A program made the translations under genes and the position numbers. Source: Ursus arctos (lineage: Eukaryota > Chordata > Mammalia > Carnivora > Ursidae). From it: a DNA stretch of 64,000 bases. The DNA is taken from the NCBI RefSeq assembly GCF_023065955.2, contig NW_026622808.1, positions 41,800,475-41,864,474 of the forward strand. Reading direction: 5' to 3'. The notes beneath the pieces were generated by a model. The model was not told the origin of the DNA. It made no database searches and worked only from the letters and a program-made list of their open reading frames with translations. Positions 23,536-35,603 of the stretch are shown one piece after another; the first letter of the stretch is position 1, and the number at the start of each line of letters is the position of its first letter.

Positions 23536-24204
23536 AAGCGCTCCGTAATCAATCTGTGCTTCGTTTCACAGTAAAAACATTTCTTTCCTCAGGTCCTAAT
23601 AGCTCTTCTTTGCCTATTTTATTTACGAATATAAAAGCTGCTCCTGTGCCGTTGACTTCCTTTGCCACGCTCCTAAGCAACAAGCTTGTTGAGAGAGTCT
23701 ACTGAAAACGAGCTCAGCCTTCTTTCCACTATTCAGTGATTTTACGTGTTGCTAATCTAATCACGGTCTTTTATTCCAGTAGACTTCTATGTTCATAATT
23801 ATACGCTGCCAGGGGCTTCTTCCAAAGCCCCCTGCCAAGCCTTCACCCCAGATCCAGGTGCAAATTGTTTTCTGACTACCGCTGGGTATTCTCTGAGAAA
23901 TGACTGAACCTTTGGATCTCGCTACTTAGGAGAGACTTCTGGGATTTTCTCCCCATCAGCGGTCCTTAGCAGACAGAGCACCCCATTGTTGATTCGCGTC
24001 TGCTCCCCTTGAGACTCATCTCTTCACTCTCAAAGTGGAGTGAAGTCAGAGCTCAGCCCCTGTGCCGCCTGCCCTGCTTTCTTGACGCTCGCATGGTAGT
24101 CAGAACAACACTTCGAGCTCAGATTTGTAGAAGTGTGTCTTCCTGGCTTACATAGTGTGAACTGCATATTAAAAAAAAAAAAAACAATACAATAAAAAAT
24201 TAAC
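23536..24204. other. Unassigned sequence
   Basis: Moderately GC-rich, no young repeat, no convincing open frame. An A-run lies at about 24171-24184. Confidence 0.4.
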
Positions 24205-24445
24205 AATAGCAGCTAATCTTTATTGCATTCCTATCAAATATCAAGTCAAGGCTTTTAAAATATTTATTTCTAAGAAAGAAAAGAAAATGAAATCCCTGTG
24301 GAGTAAGTACTTATTTTATCCCCATGTTAGAGACGGGGAAACTGAAGTTTATAGGGGTTGTATAATCTGCCTAAAGGCAAGCTGGGAGGAAAATCCAAGC
24401 CTCCTGATTCCAAAGCCCCTAGTCTGAAGAACCACTCTGCAGACT
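24205..24445 (-). mobile_element. MIR SINE, minus strand
   Basis: Antisense MIR in order: 'tccccatgttagagacgggg', 'aaactgaagtttataggggt', 'gcaagctgggaggaaaatcc' and 'ctgattccaaagcccctagt'. Confidence 0.8.
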
Positions 24446-24449
24446 GTCA

Positions 24450-24545
24450 GTATGTTTATACATATACATATATACATACAGTGTGTATATATATACACAC
24501 ACATATATACATACACATATACACATACAGTACACACACACACTA
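24450..24545. repeat. TA/CA/TG composite microsatellite
   Basis: Interrupted 'tatacatacagtgtgtatat', (TA)n and (CA)n segments ending in a pure CA run. Locally self-complementary. Confidence 0.9.
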
Positions 24546-24669
24546 TTCAAGGTACGTCCTGACCTGACCTTTATGCAAAATTATAGCAAATAACAGGAGG
24601 TAGATCAATTCCTCTGTGAAAGAAAAGAGGGAACACGTATTGAAGAGAATTTGATTTTAAAGAACATGG

Positions 24670-24860
24670 ATGCTTCCTTTTCCTTCAAGACCAATAATCC
24701 ATCTCTGTCTTCATTTCCTCTTCCAGGATCTTCTGAATGCTCCTGTCACAAAGTCTCTCTTTGTATTTACACCCCTACTAGGCTATAATCAGGGCAAGCG
24801 CAAATTCCCAGTTTACTCACGTTGTTCTGTCGCACTTATTATCACTCTCCGAAGTGTCCT
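24670..24860 (+). mobile_element. L2 fragment, plus strand, split by L1
   Basis: 'gctcctgtcacaaagtctct' and 'ctgtcgcacttattatcact' fit L2 order. The rest appears at 25060-25165 after an L1 tail. Confidence 0.5.
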
Positions 24861-24864
24861 CTTT

Positions 24865-25058
24865 TTGTTTTTTTAATTGAAGGATAGTTGATGCACAATG
24901 TTACATTAGTTTCAGGCGCACGACATAGTGATTCAACATTTCTCTACGTTATGCTAGGCTCATCGCAAATGTAGCTACCATCCGTCACCATATAATCCTA
25001 TTAAACACCACCCACTATATTCCCTATGCTGAACCTTTCATCTTTTGGAAGGTGAATT
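24865..25058 (-). mobile_element. L1 3'UTR fragment (L1MA-like), minus strand
   Basis: Antisense L1 tail: 'ttgaaggatagttgatgcac', 'aatgttacattagtttcagg', 'gattcaacatttctctacgt', 'gtagctaccatccgtcacca' and 'tattccctatgctgaacctt'. It sits inside an L2. Confidence 0.8.
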
Positions 25059-25059
25059 A

Positions 25060-25165
25060 TAGGACTTCCATAGCCATAAACTCCATGAAGGCAGGTTATG
25101 CCTATTTCTCTTTGTATGTTTCACCAAGCTCTTCATGTGTTGTATCTATACAGAAGGCATGCTTG
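25060..25165 (+). mobile_element. L2 3' fragment, plus strand
   Basis: 'ataaactccatgaaggcagg' and 'catgcttgctgaatcg' match the end of L2 (the 'gagggcaggg' and 'tgttgaatgaa' positions). It completes the copy starting at 24670. Confidence 0.55.
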
Positions 25166-25384
25166 CTGAATCGTCCCTTCCCCTGGCTAGGTGCAGTATT
25201 TCCATGATCAGATCTTCTATAGCACTTTATGTCCCCCTTTCAGGAATTATTACATGGTGACTTTAACAGTTCCACTGCGGCAGGCCTGGGTCCCTACTCA
25301 TCTTCCATCTGTGGGCCCAAGATGCTTTTACCATCAATGGGGTTGACAACATACTGACAAGCTGAACTCAGTATTCTTCTAATG

Positions 25385-25850
25385 TTCATTCTTTCATGCA
25401 AACACTGGCTAAGGACTTACCCTGTACAACCAGACACTAGGGAAACAAGATGGGAAGGCATGTGCCTCCTCATATATCACAAACAGCATAATGGAGCAAC
25501 CGTAAATGGAACAGAAAAGGATAGTATTATGAGGTGAGTGGTGCATATGGTATCTGATGAAACAGGACAGCATACCCCGATGTTCGCCTGGGGAGCGGGA
25601 GGAAGTTCAAGTGGGTAAAGGACTAAGAGGTATTCTTCAGGGAGAAATGTCTTGAGAGCGGGAGGCTGGGTTTGGACAGGTGTAGGATAGGGTCAGAAAG
25701 GCCCTCCGAGGCAGAGAGAAAAGAAAGGACACATATAAGAAAGCATGCAGCTTGGGGCTAGTAGGTCACACAGCTCCCGATGGCTAGAGTTTAATGTCCT
25801 AAGCGAAATAAGCTGGAGCAGCAGACAGGACTACTTGCCCAAACACTGTT
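25385..25850 (-). mobile_element. L2 LINE fragment, minus strand
   Basis: Antisense L2: 'ttctttcatgcaaacactgg', 'caaccagacactagggaaac', then 'gtcagaaaggccctccgagg' (reverse of the L2 'gaggccttccctgac' region) and downstream sequence. Confidence 0.65.
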
Positions 25851-27760
25851 GTGTTAAATACCACAGAAATAATTAATAAGCAATGCAAAATTTGTTCTCC
25901 TTCAAGACCAGTGATTTTGGGATCATCAAAATCAAATTATAACTGGGGACAATTATAAGACAGAAGGAAGGGATAGATGACCCCTGAATAGCTTACTCAG
26001 GACTAAGAGAGACCAAAAATCTCTCTCTGCACTTTAGTATGTTCTTTAATAGGACTGGCAGAGGACAAAGCCCTACTTAGGAATTCGATCATGCTAAAGG
26101 AAAAACAGTCATTTCAATATTCCTGTGAGTCCCCTGTGCTGAAGAGACCCAGACAGGTGGGCTATTTAGAAGACATACTATTGGATTGGGGGATGAGACT
26201 GGTCAGCACAGAGGAGATGTAATGACTCCACAGCCAAAGTGAAGCTGGGAGAGGTATTAAAAACTGATCTCTGGGGAGTGCAGCCAGGGACACCATCTGG
26301 GAAAAATGCCCCGTGTCAGGGAGTGAGCCACCAGTGGAATGGCACACTGGAGCTGACCTCTCCCCAGTTAAAAATTATTGCCTGCCCTGCACTAACACGT
26401 TCCGTGGTCCCCATCCTCTAACCTAGGGCTCTACTGTTTCTGCTACACTCAAGTATTGAAGTAAGAAATACTTTGGGGAAATGGAAAACTGTGTCCAGGA
26501 TCCATATAGAAAGAAGCAAGGAGGAAAGCAACAGTAAGCTGTCACCAGAGTCCAGCCACAGGGGAAGGAAGAGCAGTCATAAAGGAGACTTGGGGGACCC
26601 TGCGTGTGTGCAGAGATCAGATATGAGAACCAATAAGCATGCAAAAGCCCTTTTTCCTTGAGAAGCACTGGTTTCAGAACAAGCTTCCCTCTGCAGACAC
26701 TGAGGTCCCACCTCCTGTCTATTGTCACGCTTGTCCTCCAAGCGAGTGTGAGCCTTTATCTACTTCTTGGCAAGACCATCTATCTATGTAATGTGGTAAT
26801 TGAATCAGGTTTAATTTAAAGAAAAATCAAAAGTCCTTTCCATGCAGCCACATAAGAAAGCACTTAATCTCAATGAGCTAGCAGTTAGGATGATAAGAAA
26901 ATCTACAAGAGCCGAGAGTTACATAGCAAATCAAAATTCTCTCCATTTGGGTTAAGGAATAAAGCCAAAATAAGCTTTCTTTTCAGCCTAAACCACATAA
27001 CGGAACACATATTAGAAATATGGGTTGGGGCTACGAGCTGTGACCATCGGTGATTCCGAGGAATCCCCAAACACTCCCTACCAGTTTCACAGAAGTGCAT
27101 TGGCTCCGAAAGATGACATTTACTGAGATTCTTAATAAAATGAACATATTTGGCCGTTTCATACATTATTGGATTTTTTGGCATACATTTTAGAACTCCA
27201 ATACTTTAACTCTGCCTGTGAGTGAGACGGGGATCCCCACAGGACCACCCTCCCACCCCTGGAAATATTTTCATTACCCAAGTCGGGGGAAGTGAGGAAT
27301 GAAAATTTCATGACTCTTGCCATGTAGATAGCTTAATTCAAGTGTGCTATGCTTTCATTATTTGCATTTCCCTTGGAATGTGAGGACTGTCTTCAAATCT
27401 TCCAGCCCTTGTTTTTCGACTGCCTCTGCTCAGTGACTTCCTAAAATAAGGAAAAACATGGCTTTCACTGGACAAATATTGGGATTCTGCCCTACTATAG
27501 ATCATATTTATGCCCAGTTAGGTTAACTATGGGTCATGGTTCAAAAATATGCTCATATGGCCCTTGAATAAAATAAGCATTATATACTATTTAATTCTCT
27601 GAGTTGCTGCGAGCCACTTCCGGTCTCTGTGCTTAAATCACATCATCTTCGGAATGAAGGAAGTGGACTTTCTACAATGGCATCCAATCCCGAGAGTCTG
27701 TGGCAGGGTGAAATGACACTCCTGCAGGGCTGCCTTTGCTTTAGTTAGTGCTCTGTATTT
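25851..27760. other. Unassigned sequence
   Basis: About 1.9 kb without recognised repeats or genes. Minus-strand frames of 101 codons (26423-26728) and 93 codons (26903-27184) have no recognisable domain. Confidence 0.4.
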
Positions 27761-27775
27761 GTGCTTTCTCTTTTT

Positions 27776-27989
27776 CATTTTTTATTACTTTTAAAGATTT
27801 ATTTATTTGAGAGAGAGCAAGAGGGAGAGAAAGAATGAGAGAGCACAAGCAGGAGGAGTGGCAGAGGGAGAGGGAGAAGCAAGTTCCCCACTAAGCAGGG
27901 AGCCCCATGCGGGACTCCATCCCAGGACCCTGGGATCATGACCTGAGCTGAAGGCAGACGCTTAACAGTCTGAGCCACCCAGGTGCCCC
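27776..27989 (-). mobile_element. Can-SINE, full length, minus strand
   Basis: 'aaagatttatttatttgaga', GA-rich body, 'ggactccatcccaggaccct' and head ending 'gagccacccaggtgcccc'. Flanks 27761-27775 and 27990-28004 ('gtgctttctcttttt' / 'gtgcttcctcttctt') are a slightly diverged target-site duplication. Confidence 0.93.
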
Positions 27990-28004
27990 GTGCTTCCTCT
28001 TCTT

Positions 28005-28320
28005 GACAGTTTTTTTTTTCTTCCTGATATCGAAATGGGAACTGTTTTATAAATCATTTATTAAATGATTTCTAAGAACTATAGAGAGGGTAGAGATGGG
28101 TTGCAAGAGAGACCTGTTATTTTTTTTCTGGTGGAAATTCATCCTCCATACCTCTTGCCTTACAATAAACAAGAAACAGATGGCCATGTCACTCCAGATT
28201 GTGCTTCCTAGTGGCAATAACAACAATACGTTACAAGCTTTTCATTTTCAAACTCCCACTATGTGGCAGACCTTTTTCCACATTATTGGAAGCAGCATAA
28301 AGTAAGGCTTGAAACCTATG
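28005..28320. other. Unassigned sequence
   Basis: No gene or family recognised. Confidence 0.35.
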
Positions 28321-28324
28321 TCCC

Positions 28325-28612
28325 TGACATAATATAGGATTCCATCTATGGGTAATGTTTTGAATAGACAAATCCATACAGACAGCAAGTACAGATTAGT
28401 GACTGCCAAGGGACAAGGGTAGCAAGGGGATGGGAAGTGACTGCTAGTGGATATGGGGTTTCTCTTGGGGATGCTGTAAATGTTCTGGAATTAGATAGTA
28501 GTGTGATGATGGTTGCACAATCCTGCCAACCTACTAAAAATCACAGATTTGTGTACTCTTAAAGGGTGAGTTTTTTCATATATGAATTGTATCTCAACAA
28601 CAACAAAAATGA
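28325..28612 (+). mobile_element. Ancient L1M 3' end, plus strand
   Basis: L1M 3'UTR landmarks in order: 'agacaaatccatacagacag', 'gtacagattagtgactgcca', 'atatggggtttctcttgggg', 'atgttctggaattagatagt', 'gatgatggttgcacaatcct' and 'atatatgaattgtatctcaa', ending in an A-rich tail. Confidence 0.85.
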
Positions 28613-28624
28613 CAAACCAACCTA

Positions 28625-28830
28625 CTGCCCTAGACACGGGCTTTCCAGGTTCAAATCCCAGCCCTAACACCACCTTTTCCAAACCTAAGTCCCCCCCACC
28701 AGTAAAATGAGGAAAATACCCACAGGGAGGTAGGGCTAAATGGAGGACTAAATGAGACCAGGGAGAAGGTGCCAAGACCAATCTACAGCATGGTGTGAAC
28801 ACTCTGCAAATTTTCCTCTTATTATTATTT
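28625..28830 (+). mobile_element. MIR SINE, plus strand
   Basis: 'ttccaggttcaaatcccagc', 'agtaaaatgaggaaaatacc' and 'aaatggaggactaaatgaga' follow MIR order. It is immediately followed by a MIR in the opposite orientation. Confidence 0.7.
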
Positions 28831-28839
28831 AATTTTGAC

Positions 28840-28985
28840 AATTCCATAAGGTGAGCAGAACATTCCTGATTTTAGAGATGAAGGAACATCTGACCTGTAA
28901 AGGGTGAGGACACTGACCTTGTTGCAGAGCCACCAAGTGACGGGGTGGGAGTGTCAGAACCTCTGGCTCTTTCATGAGACATCAC
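28840..28985 (-). mobile_element. MIR SINE, minus strand
   Basis: 'tgattttagagatgaaggaa', then 'agagccaccaagtgacgggg' and 'agaacctctggctctt' match the antisense MIR core. Confidence 0.65.
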
Positions 28986-29369
28986 CACCTTTCGATGCGC
29001 CTATTACCAACCTAATGTGTACATGAACTGCTTACTGACTTCCTACTACACGCCAGACTCTTGAGGGCATAAACCTCAAGACAGCCATTATCTGCATTGG
29101 GAAAGAAAGGACAGTGCCCAGAGATTAAGGAAATAAGGAACAGGTGAAATGGTAAAGGCACAAAAGTAAGTGTTTTTGCCATGCAATTCAGAACCTTGAG
29201 GCCTCCTCCAACCTACAAGGGGATTTTCCCACCAGGAGCAGACCAGAGTAACTAGGCTGAGAAAAACATGATGTAGATGCACTTTCGAGATGTTCTATGA
29301 AAATAACTAAGTACAATCAGCCACCAACCTCAGTCTGAATACCATCTTTAATTTAGATTTCCAACCTCA

Positions 29370-29535
29370 TGGTCCAACAGCTATAGCCACTGGCCAGATA
29401 CGGCTATTTAAATTTAAATCAATTAAAATTAAATCCTATTAAAATTGTCATTCCTCGGTTTACTGGGCATATTTGAAGTGTGCAATAGCCACATGTGGCT
29501 GGTGCCTGCCATATTGGAAAGCACAGATAACTGAA
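29370..29535 (+). mobile_element. Old DNA-transposon-like repeat fragment
   Basis: 'caacagctatagccactggc' and 'agtgtgcaatagccacatgt', then 'ggctggtgcctgccatattg', form a known high-copy mammalian word order (nonautonomous DNA-transposon type). I cannot name the family with certainty. Confidence 0.45.
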
Positions 29536-30285
29536 CATGTCCACCATTGCAGAAGGTCTTAATGGGCAGGGCCAATCTAAAACATAAAATCACATCATCA
29601 ATTGTCAAATGCTAAGGGGAAACACAACATTTAATTTAACATCCTAAAAATGGGCTTTGGTATCCAAACAAATACCTAGAAATACAACTGCTTGCCTTGG
29701 TTGTAAAATACTATTGTAATCCCTCATTTACATATTTAAGATAATAGTCTCAGATCATATTACTCAGGTACAGATATAGGATTTTTTTCTGGAAAAAAAA
29801 TTGCTTTCCTAGACTCTTGTCTTATCATAAAAAAGAAAACGCAGGTAGCATAAAACAAACAGATAATGAGGCTGCAAGCTCATTGCAACTCTGGTTTGAA
29901 AGAAATACAATTTACTGGTCTTGCAAAGAAAAGTTTAGAACTTATGAGGAAACTCAATTGCTCTGGTCCCTGAGTTAATAGCCTTGTGAGTAGAATTGTC
30001 TTTTTCTCCCAAAGAATTCTCTACATGTTTTCATAACCAATCCAATTTCAATACAGGTGGTCACAGTAACTGTCCAGAAATAAAAAAAATCTTATGAGAA
30101 AGAGTCAAATATGCTAATGGAGACGCCTCCCATTTCCCCCCATGAGCCACTATCATATTTGTAATATGGGATGAAAAGATTTTCTATTTGTTATCCTATT
30201 CTGCAGTGATAAAGCTCACACATATACCACACAACACATAGAACAAGATTATCCATTCAGAATGTTGGTATCTATCACCTGAGTG
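29536..30285. other. Unassigned sequence
   Basis: No gene or named repeat recognised. Confidence 0.35.
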
Positions 30286-30289
30286 GATT

Positions 30290-30600
30290 TAAATTTTTAA
30301 AGTATAACCGACATACACATACGTATAGATTTCATGATTTTTTACAATCTGAACACTTCTTCGTAAACAACACCAAGAGTAAGAAGAAGAATGTGATCAG
30401 CATCTCAGAGCTTGCCTCATGCCCCTTTCCAGACATCATCCCCCTCAAGGACAATGAACACCTTGACTTTCAACACCATTGGTGAATTTTGACTGTTTGG
30501 GTAGCTTATATGCATGATACTCTTTTGTGTCTAGCTTCCGTCATTCAATAACACACTATCTAGTTTTGACAGACCCTCTTTGCTGCCATAAGGTAGTGAT
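30290..30600 (-). mobile_element. Ancient LINE-like remnant
   Basis: 'aaagtataaccgacatacac', 'catgcccctttccagacatc', 'gatactcttttgtgtctagc' and 'ttccgtcattcaataaca' follow a common antisense order of an old L1-lineage 3' region. Orientation and subfamily are inferred. Confidence 0.45.
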
Positions 30601-30632
30601 TAAAGGCTTTCCCACTACACCATATAGAACCA

Positions 30633-30765
30633 TTGCTTGCTGAGCAGGTATGATGTATCAAGTTCTGTTCTAAGCGCTTTATAAACCTAAACTCGTTTAA
30701 TTACCAAAACAAGCTCATCAAGAAAATATTATTAAATAGATGAGGACCCTGATATATTAATCTGG
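30633..30765 (-). mobile_element. MIR SINE, minus strand
   Basis: 'gttctgttctaagcgcttta', 'aaactcgtttaattaccaaa' and 'attaaatagatgaggaccct' match the antisense MIR 3' half. Confidence 0.7.
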
Positions 30766-30769
30766 CTAT

Positions 30770-30960
30770 AGTCTCCAATTATTCAATTAAACACTAATCT
30801 TGCTGTTGCTGTGAAGGGCTTTTACAGATGTAATTCAAATCCCTCATCAATTGACTTTAAATTAGGGAGATTATCCTGGCTGGACCTGATTAGTCAATTG
30901 AAAGGCCTTAAAAGGGGCTGAGACTTTCAAGAGAGAAGGAAAGCAAAAGGAGGAGGGAGG
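30770..30960 (+). mobile_element. Ancient interspersed repeat, family not assigned
   Basis: 'caattaaacactaatcttgc', 'tgctgtgaagggcttttaca', 'agggagattatcctggctgg' and 'gtcaattgaaaggccttaaa' are a recurrent mammalian repeat order that I recognise, but I cannot name it confidently as LTR or DNA element. Confidence 0.5.
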
Positions 30961-31545
30961 ACTTTTTCTGAAACAGGTCACAATGAGCAACTAACTTACA
31001 CCTGCTAATAATAGATGGTGAACCAATTCAAAGTCAAGTGTGGGCAGATCATTCTTGAATTAGAACTAATGGCAGAAATGGTAGGCATCATGATTATGAA
31101 GGTTTTAGGTTTTTCTTTTCAAGCCAGCCCTGATATCCTCTGTTCTTGCATACTGTCCCTGGGGGTACACTCCGATTTTTCAAGTCTGTGGTCAGATTTT
31201 AGGTTGAGAAAGTAAGGTCACTGAGTTTGTGGTAAACTGGTAAAAGGAAGTGTTTTTTTGGACCTCTCAGACTTATTATTTCTCAAAGGAATCTCAGTGA
31301 AAGGCTTTCCCTGAGTGGACCTGAATAGATCAAGTAAACCTGTAAGTTTTTTAACAACAGAAACTGCTTCTTCCATCATCATCTTCCCCTTGACATATAT
31401 CACTTAGCAGTAAATATGGACAAATAAATATGGATGAATACCATTTGTCTTCTGTTCATCAGGTTAAGGCTGATTTTAAAATAGTTTTCCATTTTCAGAA
31501 ATGCAATTAAAGCCAAAATGGAATTCCTAATTTTCCCTTCCCAAA
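30961..31545. other. Unassigned sequence
   Basis: No gene or named repeat recognised; it may include the rest of the repeat upstream. Confidence 0.35.
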
Positions 31546-31549
31546 CTGT

Positions 31550-31840
31550 TTCTCCTCAAGTCCCCATCTCAAGGGTCCATCTCCCACCTTCACTCAATTT
31601 CTTAGGCCAAAATCATAGTAATGATCAACCCATAGACTCTGCCTCTTAAGCATCTTCCAAAGCTGGCTACTTCTCTTCATTTCTACCATAAGCACCTCTG
31701 TTCATGCCACGCTGATGCCAAACCCAGACAAGGAGTCCCCCAGTGATCCCAGCTTCCATGAAGCCCTACTATTAGATACAATACGGTACCCTTTTAAAAT
31801 TATATATCAGGTACTGCTACTCCCCTGCTTAAAATTCCAA
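31550..31840 (+). mobile_element. L2 LINE, plus strand, first part
   Basis: 'ctactcccctgcttaaaatt' at the end fits the L2 segment that should continue at 32143 ('aattcccaatgactcctgaa'). The first half is weakly matched. Confidence 0.55.
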
Positions 31841-31844
31841 CAGA

Positions 31845-32142
31845 GACTGGGTATTTGATGACATAAAGAATTGCTGAAAAGTTTACTAAGTGTGATAATG
31901 GCATCATGGCGATATTTTTTAAAAAGAGTTTTTGTGTTTTAGAGGTGTAGAGTGACATATTCACAAACAAAATGACGGGATGTTTCCTTCAAATAACGGT
32001 GTGGCTGGGGAGAGGGAATAGATGAAACAAGATTGGCCATGGGATGATAATTATTGAAGCTGGGTAACAGATACATGGGGAGTCATTACACTTTTCCATT
32101 TTGTGTATGTTTGAAATTTTTATAATAAAAAGTTTTAAAATT
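31845..32142 (+). mobile_element. Ancient repeat inserted in L2
   Basis: 'gtgtgataatggcatcatgg', 'tagatgaaacaagattggcc', 'gataattattgaagctgggt', 'atacatggggagtcattaca' and 'tgtttgaaatttttataata', then an A-rich end. This is a well-known mammalian repeat 3' order, probably L1M-lineage, but I am not certain of the family. Confidence 0.6.
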
Positions 32143-32800
32143 CCCAATGACTCCTGAATGTACATAGAGTGAAATTCCAAGAATGTGCCTTGGTCCAGAA
32201 GGCTCTGTAAGATCTAACTCCTGTTTACCACTCTCAGATCTCCTCCAGGAACCGGCTCTGCCCATTAACTATGGAAGAGCTACCAAGTAGGCTATCCTCG
32301 TGCCTTACTCATGTCAAGCTCTTTGACACTTTGGTGCCTTTACAAATGCCCTTCCCTCAGTCTGGACGGCTTCACCCCAGATGTTCTCAAGGGTGGTTCC
32401 TCCTCCTTCAGGTGCCATCGCTCCTCAGGAGAGCCTTGTCTGACCATGCTATCTGAAGGTATTTTCCCTCTCTCCCTTCATCCTCCCACCCTCTGCACTC
32501 ATCCTCCCTACTAGATCTCTTCTTTTATTCTTTTGCTGTATTTTCTTCATAATGCTTATCATTTTTGAAACCATCTTATGTCTCGAATACGTCATTTTAG
32601 AAATATGTCATTTTAGAAATAAGTCATTTGTTGTCAGTATCTCCTCTATTACCAGAATATGTGCTCAGACATGATTGGGACCTTGTCTGTCTGGTTCACA
32701 TGCATAGTCCCTGTGTCTATCATAGTACCTAGCATGGTAGGATTCCAATGAAGATACATTAAATGAATTCTCCGTTAGACCTGACCTGTCAGGTTGCATA
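32143..32800 (+). mobile_element. L2 LINE, plus strand, second part
   Basis: L2 landmarks in order: 'gctctgtaagatctaactcc', 'acaaatgcccttccctcagt', 'ccttcaggtgccatcgctcc', 'ggagagccttgtctgaccat', 'gggaccttgtctgtctggtt' and 'catagtacctagcatggtag', ending near 'attaaatgaattc'. One of the longest L2 copies in the window. Confidence 0.8.
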
Positions 32801-32838
32801 CATATCACACGAATGCCAATAAGAATAACTGATGTCTT

Positions 32839-33042
32839 GAGGTGCCTGGGTAGCACAGCTGGTTGAGTGTCTGACCCTTGGTTTCAGCTCAGTTCGTGAT
32901 CTCGGGGTTGTGAGACTGAGCCCCTCATGGGGCTCTACGCTCAGCTCAGAGTCTGCTTAAAACCTTCTCTCCCTCACCCTCTCTGTCCTGTCCCTAATCA
33001 CTCCCCCACTCTCAAATAAATATTAAAAAAAAAAAAAAAAAA
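32839..33042 (+). mobile_element. Can-SINE, full length, plus strand
   Basis: 'gaggtgcctgggtagcacag' head, body and a long A-tail. Target-site duplications 32822-32838 and 33043-33059 ('agaataactgatgtctt' / 'agagtaactgatgtctt') differ at one base. Moderately diverged. Confidence 0.95.
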
Positions 33043-33059
33043 AGAGTAACTGATGTCTT

Positions 33060-34610
33060 AGAAGGTTAAATTATCCTTACATGTATATATCTGGAGTATT
33101 AATGAATAGTTAATACCTATGGAATTCTTTTGAATTAAATATATATCAACATAATGAATAATTAAATACTTACATAAATTAATGCAATTAATGAATAATT
33201 AACACCTCTGGGTTTCTTTACAATTACATAAAACACATTCATATCCATGCATACACACATATAGTCATTATTCCAATACCAAATATATAATAAGATTATT
33301 GGTTAATGTAGAAAGAATAGGACAGTTTATGATTGCTATATTTTTATCAGAAAAATAACTTGTTAAATGTATTGTTGTCAGACCTTATACTTTAAAATTC
33401 ATTTCTAAGATTCTTAGCTGGTGTTAAACCGTGTCAGCATAATAAGCAAGTTTTGATTTCCTTTCAGATGATCCTGGCTGCTGAAAGAATTGATTTTTAA
33501 GATTTTTTCCCATTGACCTATACGGCTGTGAAGAAGAGATAGCTCTTCTTAATCGCAAAGATCCAAGCTGAGCTTACATGCCCTGGCCATTGTTCAGATG
33601 TCACCTTCAGAGCTTGCTTCTTTATGTATCTTTGGAGAAACACACATGTATTAGTGATAGGACACTGCCTGGTAGGTTTAAACCCTCTTTGAAATGTTGT
33701 TTTAATACTGATAGCTCAACATCATTCATTTGAGGATAACTATACCCAGTTATCACAGATATAATAAAGTATATTTTTAATTTTAATATACCTACCTTCT
33801 CAAATATAAATTTCTTCTGTGGTTATATAGGGAACCCAAGATCACCAGGAGAAGTGTTAAATAATATGTGACTTTTTAGTTGCTAGAATGAAGGAATAGG
33901 AGAGAGATTCTAGCAATTAGGCTTTCTAACTGGTAAATACTAACAAGGCAGGAATAGTAACAGCGGAGACACAGCATCTCAAATCCATCTATTTCCCTAA
34001 AACCAAAATAGCCTAGATCCTAATTCAGTAAATTCAAAGGCCCTTTCCCCATCTTCCCGTCTCCCAAGACAAGGAGTTTCAAATTGTACTTGCTCTTAAA
34101 TATTGTTTCCGTTCCCAGACATCTGAGAAACTCAAGACCAAAACTTTGTATAAAGACTTAATTCAAAAGCCAACACACATAGCAACACCTTTGAGAGTCT
34201 GCAAACAAGTGATTTAATGGCCATGTGGCCCAGTCTAATGCCACTTTTATAAAGAAGTCTACAAAATATCATAACTAGAAGTTTCACTTTTATTTGGACT
34301 AAAGAGGCTGTAGTTTGTTTCATGAACAGGTTGGTTCCAATGCAAAGGTATAAGTAATAGAAACAAAAAGCAAAACTCACTAGAGAGATCCTCCCAGTAT
34401 TAGATTAAAAAAATTCTATCAATAGTGTTTTTAATTTGTTTCAATGCTCACAGAGCAGTGCTAGACTGGACCTTCTTTTGTAGGAAAACCTAGAGACACT
34501 TTGCATTTTGTCTCCAGCAACCACAGTCTGAATATAATTCTCTGAACACACTCTTCCAATGCACACAGTTCTCCTCACACCCAGGAGGTTACTAAATTTC
34601 TAAATAATTC
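33060..34610. other. Unassigned AT-rich sequence
   Basis: Strongly AT-rich between about 33060 and 33420. No gene or named repeat recognised. Confidence 0.4.
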
Positions 34611-35120
34611 CTATTTATTTATTTTATTTACTTTTTTATTCATTTCAGAGGTAGAATTTAGTGATTCATCAGTTGCATATAACACCTAGTGTTCATTACA
34701 TCAAGTGCCCTCTTTCACACCCATCACCCAATTACCCCATCCCCTACCCAACTCCCCTCCAGCAGTCCTCATTTTGTTTCCTGTAGTTAAGAGTCTCTTA
34801 CGGTTTGCCTCCCTCTCTGTTTTTATCTTATTTTTCTTTCCCTTCCCCTATGTGCATATGTTTTGTTTCTTAAAATCCACACAAGTGAAATCATATGATA
34901 TTTGTCTTTCTCTAATTTCATTTAGCATAATACCCTCTAGTTACATCCATGTCATTGAAAACGGTAAGAGTTCATTCTTTTTTACGGCTGAGTAATATTC
35001 CATCATATATAAATACCACTCTTTTTTATCCATCCAACTGTCGATGGACAACTGGGCGCTTTCCATAGTCTGGCTGTTGTGGACACTGCTGCTACAAAAC
35101 ATCAGGGTGCAGGTGCCCCT

Positions 35121-35462
35121 TCAAATCACTATGTTCGTATCCTTTGGATAAATACCCAGTAGTGCAATTGCTGGGTCACAGGGTAGCTCCATTTTTAACT
35201 TTTTGAGGAACCTCCATACTGTGTTCCAGGGTGGCTGCACCAGTTTGCATTCCCACCAACAGTGTAAGAGGGCTCTCCTTTCTCCACATCCTTGGCAACA
35301 TTTGTTGTTTCCTGTCTTGTGAATTTTAGCCATTCTGACTGGTGTGAGGTGGTAACTCCCTGTGATTTTGATTTGTATTTCCCTGATGCCGAGTGATGTT
35401 GTGCATTTTGTCATGGGTCTGTTGGCCATTTGCACGTCTTCTTCGCTGAAATGTCTGTTCAT
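35121..35462 (-). pseudogene. L1 ORF2 C-terminal remnant
   Basis: A 113-codon frame homologous to the extreme C-terminal part of L1 ORF2p. It retains the Cys-rich motif C-x3-C-x7-H-x4-C (C55, C59, H67, C72 in this frame) and the tryptophan-rich '[10 protein letters not shown]' segment. Endonuclease and reverse-transcriptase domains are absent because the element is 5'-truncated, so it cannot support retrotransposition. It aligns closely with residues about 1075-1190 of the ORF2 at 56910-60737, which supports this assignment from within the window. Confidence 0.9.
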
Positions 35463-35603
35463 GTCTTCTGCCCATTTCTTGACTGGATTTTTTTGTTTTT
35501 TTGGGTGTTGAGTTTGATAAGTTCTTTATAGATTTTGTATACTAGTCCTTTGTCTGATAAGACATTTGCAAATATCTTCTCCCATTCTGTAGGTTGCTTT
35601 TTA

